Shown here: positions 9,032-17,488 of the stretch, one piece after another
Layout of the letters: the number at the start of each line of letters is the position of its first letter
How positions within the stretch are numbered: the stretch's first letter is position 1
Assembly (NCBI RefSeq): GCF_030525615.1
Contig: NZ_JAUNEJ010000001.1
Location: forward strand, 372,001-436,000
Length of the DNA stretch: 64,000 bases
Source of the DNA: Cutibacterium sp.
GTDB taxonomy: Bacteria > Actinomycetota > Actinomycetes > Propionibacteriales > Propionibacteriaceae
Reading direction: 5' to 3'
Notes under the pieces: model-generated
What the model was told of the DNA's origin: nothing
Databases searched by the model: none
What the model saw: the letters and a program-made list of their open reading frames with translations, nothing else
Program-made: the position numbers and the translations under genes

Positions 9032-9751
9032 ATGAGTGTGGCCGACAAACTGACGGCGGTACGTCATCGCATTGACCAGGCATGCCGCGCCTGTGATCGC
9101 GACCCGAGTGAGGTGTCTCTGCTGCCGGTGTCCAAGACCAAGCCGCCGAGCATGGTTGAGGAGGCCTATCGCGCGGGATATCGTCTCTTCGGCGAGAACA
9201 AGGTGCAGGACGCCTTGGCCAAGTCGGAACTCATGGATGCCGATCACCCCGGGCTGGAGTGGGCGATTATTGGCGGTTTGCAGACCAACAAGGCCAAATA
9301 TGTGGCCCGATTCGCCAGCGAGTTCCAGGCCCTTGACTCTCTCAAGGTGGCTCGCGAGCTGGACAAGAGACTGCAAAAAGAAGGACGCCAACTTCGGGTC
9401 CTGGTGCAGGTGAACTCCTCGGCTGAGCCTCAAAAGTCTGGGATTTCTCCCGAGGAGGCCGTCACTTTCGCCAAGGAGCTGGCCGCTTTTGACTCCTTCG
9501 AGGTGCGAGGCCTCATGACAGTGGCCCTCAACAGCCCTGATCCTAAGGCGGTCGCCGAGTGCTTCGACGTTGTCGTTGGAGTGCAGGAGAAATTGCGTCA
9601 AGAGGTCAACGAGGTCTCCAACTGGGATGAACTATCCATGGGAATGTCGGGTGACCTGGAGATCGCGGTCGCACACGGATCTACCCAGGTCCGCATTGGC
9701 ACAGACATTTTTGGAGCCAGAACCAATCCTGAGGAGATCTGGCGTCCTTGA
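9032..9751 (+). CDS. YggS/PROSC-family PLP homeostasis protein
   Basis: 239 residues, single-domain alanine-racemase-like TIM barrel that binds PLP and buffers cellular PLP and amino-acid metabolism. The PLP lysine lies in LLPVSKTKP near residue 35. Further signatures are FGENKVQDA, GGLQTNKAKY, VQVNSSAEPQKSG and LSMGMSGDLEIAV. ATG at 9032 has AAAGGAG at good distance; an in-frame upstream codon at 9002 would add an unconserved tail. In many Gram-positives this gene sits near cell-division genes, but here it follows the VWA pair with a 34-base gap. Confidence 0.93.
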   Translation: MSVADKLTAVRHRIDQACRACDRDPSEVSLLPVSKTKPPSMVEEAYRAGYRLFGENKVQDALAKSELMDADHPGLEWAIIGGLQTNKAKYVARFASEFQALDSLKVARELDKRLQKEGRQLRVLVQVNSSAEPQKSGISPEEAVTFAKELAAFDSFEVRGLMTVALNSPDPKAVAECFDVVVGVQEKLRQEVNEVSNWDELSMGMSGDLEIAVAHGSTQVRIGTDIFGARTNPEEIWRP

Positions 9752-9825
9752 GTCTGGTCGTCTATCGTTAAAACGTCCGTACCGCACCACTGCAGGGGAA
9801 GGCACGTGGTACCGGGAGGACGATC

Positions 9826-10329
9826 GTGGAAACAACACAGTTGGCCAGTGGAACCCTTTTCATCCACTCGGCACCGACGGCATTGCGCAGCCACATTGAA
9901 TGGGCTGCCGATGTCGCATTTGCCATGCCTGCGCCGCTGCGCTGGACCATACAGCCGGTGGAACCCGGAAGCTGGCGGACAGAAACACCGTGGCGTGGTG
10001 ATGTTGTTGCTGCTGGCAAGTTCATCTCCACCCTGGCGGCATGGCAGCGGGTTCGGGTCGAAATGACAGTAGAAACCGGCGCCGTTCCGCGCCGGTGGAG
10101 CGTCACCCCAAGGCTGGGAATCTTTTCTGCCCATACCGACGAGGCCGGATCGGTTGTCGTCGATGAGATGAGGCTACGTGCCGCCATCACGGCGTCCCGA
10201 AGAACAGGGCTGCGCCTTGAGGACGAGATCTGTGACCTGCTCGGTGAACCCTGGGATGTTGAACTGGAGGCTTACCGGGCGTGCGACCCTTCTCTGGACG
10301 TCTCATGGCTTTCCCGCGAGGTCGGGTGA
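9826..10329 (+). CDS. DUF3145 family protein
   Basis: 167 residues with the family features of actinobacterial DUF3145: an opening FIHSAPTALRSHIEWA, central LRWTIQPVEPGSWR, LGIFSAHTDEAG and the closing PWDVELEAYR. Start GTG at 9826 is chosen because conservation begins within about ten residues of it. The function is unknown. In many actinobacteria this gene lies beside the fatty acid synthase genes, and here it converges on fabF with a 62-base gap, which supports orthology but not a role. Confidence 0.85.
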   Translation: METTQLASGTLFIHSAPTALRSHIEWAADVAFAMPAPLRWTIQPVEPGSWRTETPWRGDVVAAGKFISTLAAWQRVRVEMTVETGAVPRRWSVTPRLGIFSAHTDEAGSVVVDEMRLRAAITASRRTGLRLEDEICDLLGEPWDVELEAYRACDPSLDVSWLSREVG

Positions 10330-10391
10330 CATCGCACCCGATCATGTAATCATGCAGGGACCCAGGTGCTTCTCTCGCCTTGGTACTTCTC

Positions 10392-11666
10392 TCAGCGGTT
10401 GGCGTTCGCGTTGGTGAACACCAGAGTGACGTTGTGCCCGCCGAACCCAAATGAGTTGTTGAGGGCGACGAGGTCGCCGGAGGGCAGGTCAGTAGTCTGC
10501 GTGGCGATGTTGACCTTGAGGTCCTCCTCGAGCTGATTGATGTTGATGGTTCCGGGAACCTTGCGATCCAGCAGAGCCATGACCGAGGCGAACGATTCGA
10601 GGGCACCGGCCCCACCGAGCAGGTGGCCGGTCATCGACTTCGTACCCGTGACAAGCACATGGTCGGTGGCGTCTCCCAGTACTAACGCGATGGAGTGGGC
10701 CTCAGCGGTGTCACCGAGTGGAGTTGAGGTGGCATGGGCATTGACATGGTTGACGTCGTGGGGGACAAGACCTGCCGAGTGAAGTGCTTTGCGCATCGCA
10801 GAGGCCTGGCCTGAACCCGTTGGATCTGGCTGAACGATGTCGTGGGAGTCGGCGGAAATACCTGATCCTGCGAGGGTGCCGTAGATCTTTGCACCGCGGG
10901 CCTTGGCGTGCTCCTCGGTTTCGATCACCATGATTGCTGCACCTTCGCCGAGGACAAAACCGTCACGGTCGACATCCCACGGGCGGGAAGCGTGCTCCGG
11001 GTCGTCATTGCGTGTCGACAACGCCTTCATTTGAGCAAAGGCGGCTATCGGCAGCGGGTGGATGACGGCCTCGGCCCCACCGACGACGGCAATATCGGCT
11101 CGTCCCAGGCGGACCTGGTCGAGTCCGAGAGAGATGGCCTCGGAGGAGGAGGCGCAGGCCGACACCGGGGCGTGGACGCCAGCCTTGGCATGTACCAACA
11201 GACCAACGTTGGCGGCCGGAGCGTTTGCCATGAGCATTGGGACAGTGAACGGGCTGACCCGTTTGAATCCTTTGTCCTTTTGGATGTCCCACTGGCCTAG
11301 CAAGGAGTGCAGACCACCGATACCAGTGGCACAGCAGACGACGAGACGCTCAGGATCGATACCGTTGGAGTCACCGGTTTCGTCGTCGGGATCGGGAAGG
11401 TCCAGGCCGGCGTCGGCCCAGGCTTCCTTGGCGGCAACGAGGGCCAGTTGGCTGGACCGGTCCAGGCGACGAGCTTGCGGGCGCGGAATGTGATTTGTTG
11501 GGTCGTCTACCGCTGTGGCGGCAAACGTGACAGGCACGTCGTCAGCCCAGTCGAAATCGAGGTCACGCACTCCATTCCGACCCTCCAGCAGTCCCTGCCA
11601 CGTGGTGGGGGCGTCAGGCCCCAACGGTGTGGTAGCCCCGAAACCAGTAATGACGACGTCGCTCAT
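10392..11666 (-). CDS. fabF: Beta-ketoacyl-ACP synthase II
   Basis: FabF elongates acyl-ACP with malonyl-ACP in type II fatty acid synthesis. The 424-residue thiolase-fold protein shows the nucleophile in SACASSSEAI, the first His in NAHATSTPLGD, and the second in MTGHLLGGAGALE, giving the Cys-His-His triad. The C-terminal NNSFGFGGHN loop is intact. It is the last gene of fabD-fabH-acpP-fabF, 65 bases after acpP. All genes read leftward. An initiator-type KAS III (fabH) is in the same operon, so the set can both start and extend chains. Confidence 0.96.
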   Translation of the reverse strand: MSDVVITGFGATTPLGPDAPTTWQGLLEGRNGVRDLDFDWADDVPVTFAATAVDDPTNHIPRPQARRLDRSSQLALVAAKEAWADAGLDLPDPDDETGDSNGIDPERLVVCCATGIGGLHSLLGQWDIQKDKGFKRVSPFTVPMLMANAPAANVGLLVHAKAGVHAPVSACASSSEAISLGLDQVRLGRADIAVVGGAEAVIHPLPIAAFAQMKALSTRNDDPEHASRPWDVDRDGFVLGEGAAIMVIETEEHAKARGAKIYGTLAGSGISADSHDIVQPDPTGSGQASAMRKALHSAGLVPHDVNHVNAHATSTPLGDTAEAHSIALVLGDATDHVLVTGTKSMTGHLLGGAGALESFASVMALLDRKVPGTININQLEEDLKVNIATQTTDLPSGDLVALNNSFGFGGHNVTLVFTNANANR

Positions 11667-11731
11667 AAGTTCTCCAGTATCGATGGTGGGTGGTTAGTGC
11701 CCGGGGTAGGTGCGCCCCGGGCACCCCAGAA

Positions 11732-11977
11732 TCAGCCCTTGTGCTCGATGATGTAGTTAACGGCGTCGCCAACAGTCTTGATGTTCTTGGACTCCTCGTC
11801 AGGAATCTCAACGCCGAATTTCTCCTCACAGGCATAAATGATCTCGACCATGGAGAGGGAATCGACGTCGAGGTCATCGACGAAGGACTTTTCAAGGGCG
11901 ACCTCGGACTGGTCAACACCGGTGATGTCGTTGACGATGTCAGCCATGTCGGCGAGGATCTGGTCTTTGTCGGCCAT
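11732..11977 (-). CDS. acpP: Acyl carrier protein
   Basis: 81 residues, strongly acidic, four-helix ACP. The phosphopantetheine attachment Ser is in DLDVDSLSMVEI near residue 41, and the usual EEKFGVEIPDEE recognition helix follows. It carries growing acyl chains between FabD, FabH and FabF, its operon partners. AAAGGAACA precedes the ATG at 11977. The distance of 65 bases on each side is typical for a highly expressed ACP with its own strong ribosome site. Confidence 0.97.
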   Translation of the reverse strand: MADKDQILADMADIVNDITGVDQSEVALEKSFVDDLDVDSLSMVEIIYACEEKFGVEIPDEESKNIKTVGDAVNYIIEHKG

Positions 11978-12042
11978 GATGGTTGTTCCTTTTCTCGTGT
12001 TTTCCTCGGGCCGTCGACCCGAAGTCTGTGGGCGTATTCCGA

Positions 12043-13050
12043 CTATGCAGATGAGGGCAGTCGGACGACCTGACCGGCGTACACCAGTCCGGCCCCAAAA
12101 CCGATGATGAGAGCGAGGTCACCGCTGTGGGCTTCGCCACGGCGAAGCATACGGTCAATGGCGATCGGCACGGACGCTGCGGAGGTATTTCCCATGTCGG
12201 CGATATCGTGGCAGACGGTCACTGATTCAGGCAGCTTGAGGTGACGGCATATCACCTCGGTGATTCGGTCGTTGGCCTGGTGAGGGATGAAAACGTCGAG
12301 GTCTGCGGGGGTGATTCCGGCTTGAGCCACCGCCTCGGCGGCACGCTTGGCGACATCGGTCATGGCCCACTTGAAGACCGCACGCCCTTCCATGTGGATG
12401 AGCGGATGAGTTTTCTTGCGATCGGCGCTGGCAACGGACCAGTCCTCGATCTCGATGGTGTTGAGTTTGTCGGAGCGTGATCCCCAGACGACCGGGCCGA
12501 TTCCCGGTTCGTCGCTGGGGCCGATGACCGCAGCGCCGGCTCCGTCAGAGAAGAGGAAGGCAGTGGAGCGATCGTCAAGATTGGTCATTTCGGAAAGCTT
12601 CTCGACGCCGATGACGAGCACGTAGCTTGCGGACCCGGTGCGGATCATGGAATCGGCCACAGCAACCGAGTAACAGAACCCTGCACAAGCACCATTGAGG
12701 TCAAAGGCGGCAGCGTTCCCTAGGCCAAGTTCGCGGGCAATGTAGGTAGCCAAGCTTGGGGAAGGGTGGTGGTGGGAGACAGTTGCGACGATGATGGCGT
12801 CAATCTGTGAGGTGTTAAGCCCAGCACGTTCCAGGGCAGTGCGAGCAGCCTCAGTACCCATCGATAATACGGTTTCAGAGTCGGTGCCCCAGCGCCGCTC
12901 GGTAATACCGGTGCGCTGCTCGATCCACTCCGGGGTGGAGTCGATCATGGTGCACATTTCCTCGTTGGTAACCACACGTGATCCACGGGCAGAACCTACC
13001 GACAAGAACTTGGAGTACCTGTCAATTGGGCGGGCTGTGATGGCTGTCAT
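12043..13050 (-). CDS. fabH: Beta-ketoacyl-ACP synthase III
   Basis: FabH starts fatty acid synthesis by condensing an acyl-CoA primer with malonyl-ACP. The triad is visible: Cys in [11 protein letters not shown], His in [10 protein letters not shown] and Asn in DMGNTSAAS. 335 residues, normal length. The ATG at 13050 overlaps the fabD TGA by four bases (ATGA). In propionibacteria, branched-chain primers are expected, but substrate preference is not readable here. Confidence 0.96.
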   Translation of the reverse strand: MTAITARPIDRYSKFLSVGSARGSRVVTNEEMCTMIDSTPEWIEQRTGITERRWGTDSETVLSMGTEAARTALERAGLNTSQIDAIIVATVSHHHPSPSLATYIARELGLGNAAAFDLNGACAGFCYSVAVADSMIRTGSASYVLVIGVEKLSEMTNLDDRSTAFLFSDGAGAAVIGPSDEPGIGPVVWGSRSDKLNTIEIEDWSVASADRKKTHPLIHMEGRAVFKWAMTDVAKRAAEAVAQAGITPADLDVFIPHQANDRITEVICRHLKLPESVTVCHDIADMGNTSAASVPIAIDRMLRRGEAHSGDLALIIGFGAGLVYAGQVVRLPSSA

Positions 13051-13979
13051 GCGTTCTCCTTACCAGCATGGGCCGCGATGAACTCGCGGGCAGCCGGAAT
13101 CTGGTCAGGAGTGTTGAGATTGAACAGCTCAACCCCTTTGAGGTTGCGCTTGGCGATACCCGTCAGGGTGCCAGCGGGAGCCAGCTCCAGCAAGCCGGTA
13201 ATACCGCGCTCGGCCATGGTCTCCATGCAGAGATCCCAGCGCACCGGGTGAGCAACCTGATGAACGAGACGATGAGCGAACTCGCGTCCATCCGTGATGA
13301 CAGCGCCGTCGCGGTTCGACAGCAGAGTCACCGATGGGGTGGTCGTTGGCATGGCAGCGACGATTTTGCGCAGGTGATCGACTGCTGGCTCCATGTGAAC
13401 AGTATGGAAGGCGCCAGCAACCGACAGTGGGAAGAGTCGGGTGCGAGCGGGAGGTGCAGCAGCGAAGGCCTCGAGCTGCTCGACGGTGCCGGCGGCGACG
13501 ATCTGGCCTTTGCCATTGTGATTAGCGGGGGTGAGGCCTGCAGCCTTGATAGCAGCCAGGACATCGTCAGGGTTGCCGCCGATGACGGCAGTCATCGAGG
13601 TTGTGGTACCGGTGGCGGCCTCCGCCATGGCGCGTCCGCGCTCACGAACGAGCACCATCGCAGCCTCGGTGGAGAAAGCCCCGGCGGCAGCGCCGGCTGC
13701 AATCTCGCCGACAGAGTGGCCCGCCAGCAGATCTGCTTTGGAGAAGATCTCCGGATCGACTGACCATGCGGTCGCGAGAGCAGCGGCGACAAGCAGGGGC
13801 TGGGCGACGGCGGTGTCCTTGATGGTGGCCTCGTCGGAGACCGTGCCGTGAGTCACCAGATCGATGTCGGCCACCGCAGACAGCCATGCGAGGTGGTCTG
13901 CAAATGTGGGGTCAGACATCCAGTCGGATAGGAATCCTGGTTTCTGGGCACCCTGGCCTGGAGCGACTATTGCGAGCAC
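13047..13979 (-). CDS. fabD: Malonyl-CoA:ACP transacylase
   Basis: FabD loads malonate onto ACP. The 310-residue alpha/beta hydrolase-like enzyme has GQGAQKPG near the N-terminus, the catalytic Ser in [10 protein letters not shown] near residue 90, Arg in [11 protein letters not shown] and His in [11 protein letters not shown]. It is the first gene of the fab operon; 103 bases separate it from the panE-like stop upstream, and the operon promoter probably lies there. In mycobacteria and streptomycetes a FasR-type activator controls this operon; a FasR-like gene lies about 2 kb away here. Confidence 0.95.
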   Translation of the reverse strand: MLAIVAPGQGAQKPGFLSDWMSDPTFADHLAWLSAVADIDLVTHGTVSDEATIKDTAVAQPLLVAAALATAWSVDPEIFSKADLLAGHSVGEIAAGAAAGAFSTEAAMVLVRERGRAMAEAATGTTTSMTAVIGGNPDDVLAAIKAAGLTPANHNGKGQIVAAGTVEQLEAFAAAPPARTRLFPLSVAGAFHTVHMEPAVDHLRKIVAAMPTTTPSVTLLSNRDGAVITDGREFAHRLVHQVAHPVRWDLCMETMAERGITGLLELAPAGTLTGIAKRNLKGVELFNLNTPDQIPAAREFIAAHAGKENA

Positions 13980-14082
13980 GTCTCCACTTTGCCTTGTGGT
14001 TGGCTTTCACGCGAGACGTGGAACCGACGAAGCACTAGAGGCTCACCTTGTAGGGTTCTCACAAAGAGGCAGGGGGGTTCCT

Positions 14083-15012
14083 CTAAAAACCGGATGTGTA
14101 CCCGCGATTTTCGGCTTCCCGACGTCCCAATACGGCGGCAATGACGTCATTGACGGGAGTATCGACACCCACCTCGTCCCCCAGTTCGGGAACAGCCCCG
14201 ACTTGGGCCGCATACTCGCTGGGTCGTCCAGCAAGGATGTCACGCTGGAAGGAGGTCGTCGACGCGGGGTCCTGCCCGGCGAGGAATGTGAGGTTTTTCG
14301 TGACGAAGTCATCGGCGATCTTGGCCCCGTGTCCTCGAGCGACCTGAACTGTCTCGGCGATACACCGGGCGAAGATGTCGCGGTAGGTGCTGAGCAGGTC
14401 ACCGAGGGCGACGTCAAGGACGGCCCCGCACGCTCCTTGAGGAACGACCGAACACATCTTGACCCACAGCGTGGTGGTGATGTCGTCGGTGATGGGGGAA
14501 ACGATACCGGCCTTCTCGCAGGTGGCCCGCACCTCGTCAATGATCGGATTGGGGGAGTCATCCATGGTCGAGACCTCCAACATGCGAGGCCCACCCAAAT
14601 CCATGATGAGACCCGGCTCAAGGATCTTGACCCACTCCCGACAAACACCGGGTGCTACGTGCTCGGCGCCGACAATCTCGGACAGAATCTGTGGCGCAAT
14701 GACGCCATTCTGAGTCGTGACGACGAGGGTGTCAGATCCCATGAGGGCTGGGAGATGAGCGCGAGCGGCATCGGCTAACTGGAAGGTCTTGGTGCAGATG
14801 AGCACAACGTCAACCTGTCCGATCTCGGCAGCATTGTCGGTGGCGGGAACGGTGAGGGTCAGCTCGGTATTGCCAACGATTCGCAGCCCATGGTTGCGGA
14901 TCGCTTCTAAGGTCTGGCCTCGGGCAATGAAAGAAACATCGACTCCCGCGTCAGCCAGCACCCCACCGTAGAAAGCGCCGATGGCTCCGGCGCCGATCAC
15001 GGCTATTCTCAT
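14083..15012 (-). CDS. Ketopantoate reductase family protein (PanE/ApbA)
   Basis: 309 residues. The N-terminal Rossmann motif is GAGAIGAFYGG and the catalytic Lys region is LICTKTFQL near residue 74. The C-terminal domain contains VKMCSVVPQGACGAVLDV where true PanE enzymes have a conserved Asn-rich helix (KLxxNAxxN), so the Asn positions are replaced. It belongs to the NADPH-dependent 2-dehydropantoate reductase family but the substrate may differ. It overlaps the upstream NifX-like gene by four bases (ATGA), so the two are co-translated. Confidence 0.75.
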   Translation of the reverse strand: MRIAVIGAGAIGAFYGGVLADAGVDVSFIARGQTLEAIRNHGLRIVGNTELTLTVPATDNAAEIGQVDVVLICTKTFQLADAARAHLPALMGSDTLVVTTQNGVIAPQILSEIVGAEHVAPGVCREWVKILEPGLIMDLGGPRMLEVSTMDDSPNPIIDEVRATCEKAGIVSPITDDITTTLWVKMCSVVPQGACGAVLDVALGDLLSTYRDIFARCIAETVQVARGHGAKIADDFVTKNLTFLAGQDPASTTSFQRDILAGRPSEYAAQVGAVPELGDEVGVDTPVNDVIAAVLGRREAENRGYTSGF

Positions 15013-15374
15013 GATTTCTCACCATCCTTGGTGGCCGATAATGCGACCACCATGGCCTGTTCGACCGACTCACGGGCGTCAGGGAGAGTGGCCGCCAGCA
15101 GCGGAATCTTCATCGCTGCCAGGGTACGCTGCATTCCCATCCCAGCGTGAGTGGCCACACACGCTGCGACCTTCTGGTCGCGCAAGAAACGGACGATTCG
15201 AGCGTGATGACTGCCCTCGGTACCCTCGTCGTGGAGACGGTCCCATTCGACGTCGAAGGTCTGCCATTTCGTGATGTGGCCGTTGTCATCAACGTGTGCG
15301 ACGGCCACCATGGGTGCTTTGCCGAAGCGAGGCTCCACAGAGCCGTCCGGGCGAACCGGAATCATGACGTTCAT
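15009..15374 (-). CDS. NifX/NifB-type dinitrogenase-cofactor domain protein
   Basis: 121 residues forming a single dinitrogenase iron-molybdenum cofactor-type domain: MIPVRPDGSVEPRFGKAP at the start, GSHHARIVRFL in the middle and THAGMGMQRTL near residue 77. Such small proteins bind iron-sulfur or metal clusters. No nitrogenase genes are nearby, so a nif role is unlikely. The ATG at 15374 opens a two-gene unit with the PanE-like reductase. The linkage to a redox enzyme is suggestive but function is not known. Confidence 0.75.
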   Translation of the reverse strand: MNVMIPVRPDGSVEPRFGKAPMVAVAHVDDNGHITKWQTFDVEWDRLHDEGTEGSHHARIVRFLRDQKVAACVATHAGMGMQRTLAAMKIPLLAATLPDARESVEQAMVVALSATKDGEKS

Positions 15375-15611
15375 ACCATGAGCCTAACCCGGCAGAATCC
15401 TCAAGAGCTGGCGTCGGAGTTCAGGTTTTGTCTCTGTCAGGTCATAACTGCGACGTATGAGGCATATCGTTAAGCCTCGGATCGGGCAATCGGTGCTGAT
15501 TGGTTCCCGAAGTTTCTCTTTGAGAAGGTGGTTTTCATGGCGTCGATGGGGACGAAATCTGAGGGTCACCCATCTGCTGACACGCTGGGGCATCGTTAGA
15601 TTCAGCGTGCT

Positions 15612-16000
15612 GTGTTCATCGCGGTGACGGCTGCTGCGCTATATCAGGTGACGTGCGTCATCGGAATTATCCTGGGCTATCTGATCGGTTATGCCCTTCT
15701 GCCCACTGACACTTGGCGTTGGATTCTTGGCGTCGCGGCGATCCCGGCATTCATCGTCTTTCTCATGCTCCTACGTACTCAGGAGACCCCGGACGGGAAT
15801 ATCCACAATGATCGTGGCCACCATCATCCTCATCGTGACCTATATGGTGAGCGGGTCCCAGGGTGGGGCTGTTGGTACTGGCACTACTGTTCCTGCTGCG
15901 TTACGCCCCGGAAACCTCCGGTCGTACTCTCGAGGAGATCCAGGACTACTGGAACAACGGTGCGCGGTGGCCCGAGGACGATTCGGCTGCAGCGAGGTGA
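15612..16000 (+). pseudogene. Remnant of MFS sugar-porter transporter
   Basis: Fragments of a sugar:H+ symporter of the major facilitator superfamily survive in different frames. One frame gives YQVTCVIGIILGYLIGYALL, TDTWRWILGVAAIPAF and LRTQETPDG (a typical mid-N-half loop). A second gives ATIILIVTYMVSGSQGG. A third gives RYAPETSGRTLEEIQDYW to the stop at 15998-16000, the usual C-terminal ETKGR-like motif. Most of the central protein is deleted and at least two frameshifts are present. Nothing else was recognised in 15375-16010. Confidence 0.8.
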
Positions 16001-16010
16001 GTCCGAGACG

Positions 16011-17246
16011 TCATTTCTTCAGTCGACCTAGGGTGATGGCCAGCCTGAGGACATAAGCCTCGCGCGGGTCGGAGGGGGAATACCCAGTGATGTCTTGGAT
16101 TCGCTTGAGTCGATAGCGCACCGTGTTCGGGTGAATGAACATTGATCGCCCGGTTCCCTCCACCGAACAACCGTGGTCAAGAAAGGAAACGGTGGTGTCC
16201 ATGAGGTCCCCGCTGGCAGCAGCCAATGGGTTGTAGACCTCTTCGACGAGCCATGCGCGGGCTTCCTCATCACCAGAGAGAACCCGTTCAGGAAGAAGAT
16301 CGACGGCAGCCATCACCCGTGGTCCTTCGGGCCAGGCACGGGCAGCCCGAGCCCCCGACAGCGCGGCGCGGGCGGAGATCGGAGCCAAGGTGAGGTCAGC
16401 GACGACCGGCCCGACGACGATGGGCCCGGGTCCAAAATGCCCGGCCAAGGCCTCGGTGGTAGCCACGGTCGCGGTGTCGTCGACAAGTTTATGACTGGAG
16501 AGAATGACCACCAGACGATCAGATTGCAGGGCTGCCAGGACCGTGATCTGCATTCTCTCCCCGTCCCGACGCAGCACATTGAGTTCGTGGAGTTCGTGCT
16601 CGATGGTCGGAGCTCGGCCCACCACGACGCACAGATTGACACCGGGACGCCATCCTAGGGTGGAGGCGCGGGAGACGAGTTGCTCGTCGGCGTCGGCACG
16701 AACGACGGCGTCGACAACGAGGGATTCCAGTCGTTCATCCCAGGTGCCGCGACGTTCCGCGGCTCGTGCGTACACTTCGGCGGCCGCGAAGGCGACCTCG
16801 CGGGAGTAATGGGCTATTGCGGTACGCAGCACTTGGCGGTCTCCGCGTGGCATCTCGGTCTCAATCCGATCCTCGACGACATCGAGGGTGGTGCGGACAA
16901 GCTCAACGGTCTGGTGCAGGGAAATCTTGCGAGTCATGGATCGCGGAGCCACGTCGAAGACGTCGATGGGGGAGTACGGTTCGGCGTCATCATCGGCGAA
17001 CCACCGCACGAAACCATCGATTCCGGATCGGGCCACGATCGAAATCCACGACCTCTCCTCGGCTGAGAGGTCCCGGAACCAGGAGTGTCGTCGGCTCATC
17101 TCCTCGAGGGTGGCAGTCGTCATGGCGGAGGTACGTGCGGTCAGACGCTTGGCAATGGCCCGGCGAGTGCGATCAGAGGACATAACAGTACGACCGGTAC
17201 GCGACGTTTGCCGAGTGGACGTCGTCGTGATGTCGTTCTTGGTCAC
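16011..17246 (-). CDS. PucR-type HTH regulator, probable FasR orthologue
   Basis: 411 residues. The C-terminal PucR-like helix-turn-helix is SMFIHPNTVRYRLKRIQ followed by DITGY and LRLAITLGRLK. The central region resembles GGDEF-like PucR folds. GTG at 17246 is preceded by AAGGGAGG at good spacing. In Mycobacterium tuberculosis the equivalent gene (Rv2242) lies between aceE and fabD; in Streptomyces FasR activates the fab operon. The same neighbours are present here (divergent aceE, fab operon downstream), with the PanE/NifX pair and a dead transporter inserted. Regulation of fabDHPF is inferred from this synteny. Confidence 0.82.
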   Translation of the reverse strand: MTKNDITTTSTRQTSRTGRTVMSSDRTRRAIAKRLTARTSAMTTATLEEMSRRHSWFRDLSAEERSWISIVARSGIDGFVRWFADDDAEPYSPIDVFDVAPRSMTRKISLHQTVELVRTTLDVVEDRIETEMPRGDRQVLRTAIAHYSREVAFAAAEVYARAAERRGTWDERLESLVVDAVVRADADEQLVSRASTLGWRPGVNLCVVVGRAPTIEHELHELNVLRRDGERMQITVLAALQSDRLVVILSSHKLVDDTATVATTEALAGHFGPGPIVVGPVVADLTLAPISARAALSGARAARAWPEGPRVMAAVDLLPERVLSGDEEARAWLVEEVYNPLAAASGDLMDTTVSFLDHGCSVEGTGRSMFIHPNTVRYRLKRIQDITGYSPSDPREAYVLRLAITLGRLKK

Positions 17247-17488
17247 CTGAGCCTCCCTTTGGCGAGACTTCGAACAGTGTAGTTGGGTTCTGACGGAGGT
17301 CACGACGGCCCCGGTCGTCTGTCATCAAGGCAGGGAGTTTCGCGCTGAGTCGATTTACGACATTTGCAAGTGACTTTTTTCGTATTACGCGCCACAATAG
17401 ATTGGTGGTGGGCCCTCGGGCTGCCGCCGCGAATCGTCACCGGTGGCGACGCCGGTAGCGCGTCAATGTTGATGAGAAAGGACTCAGT

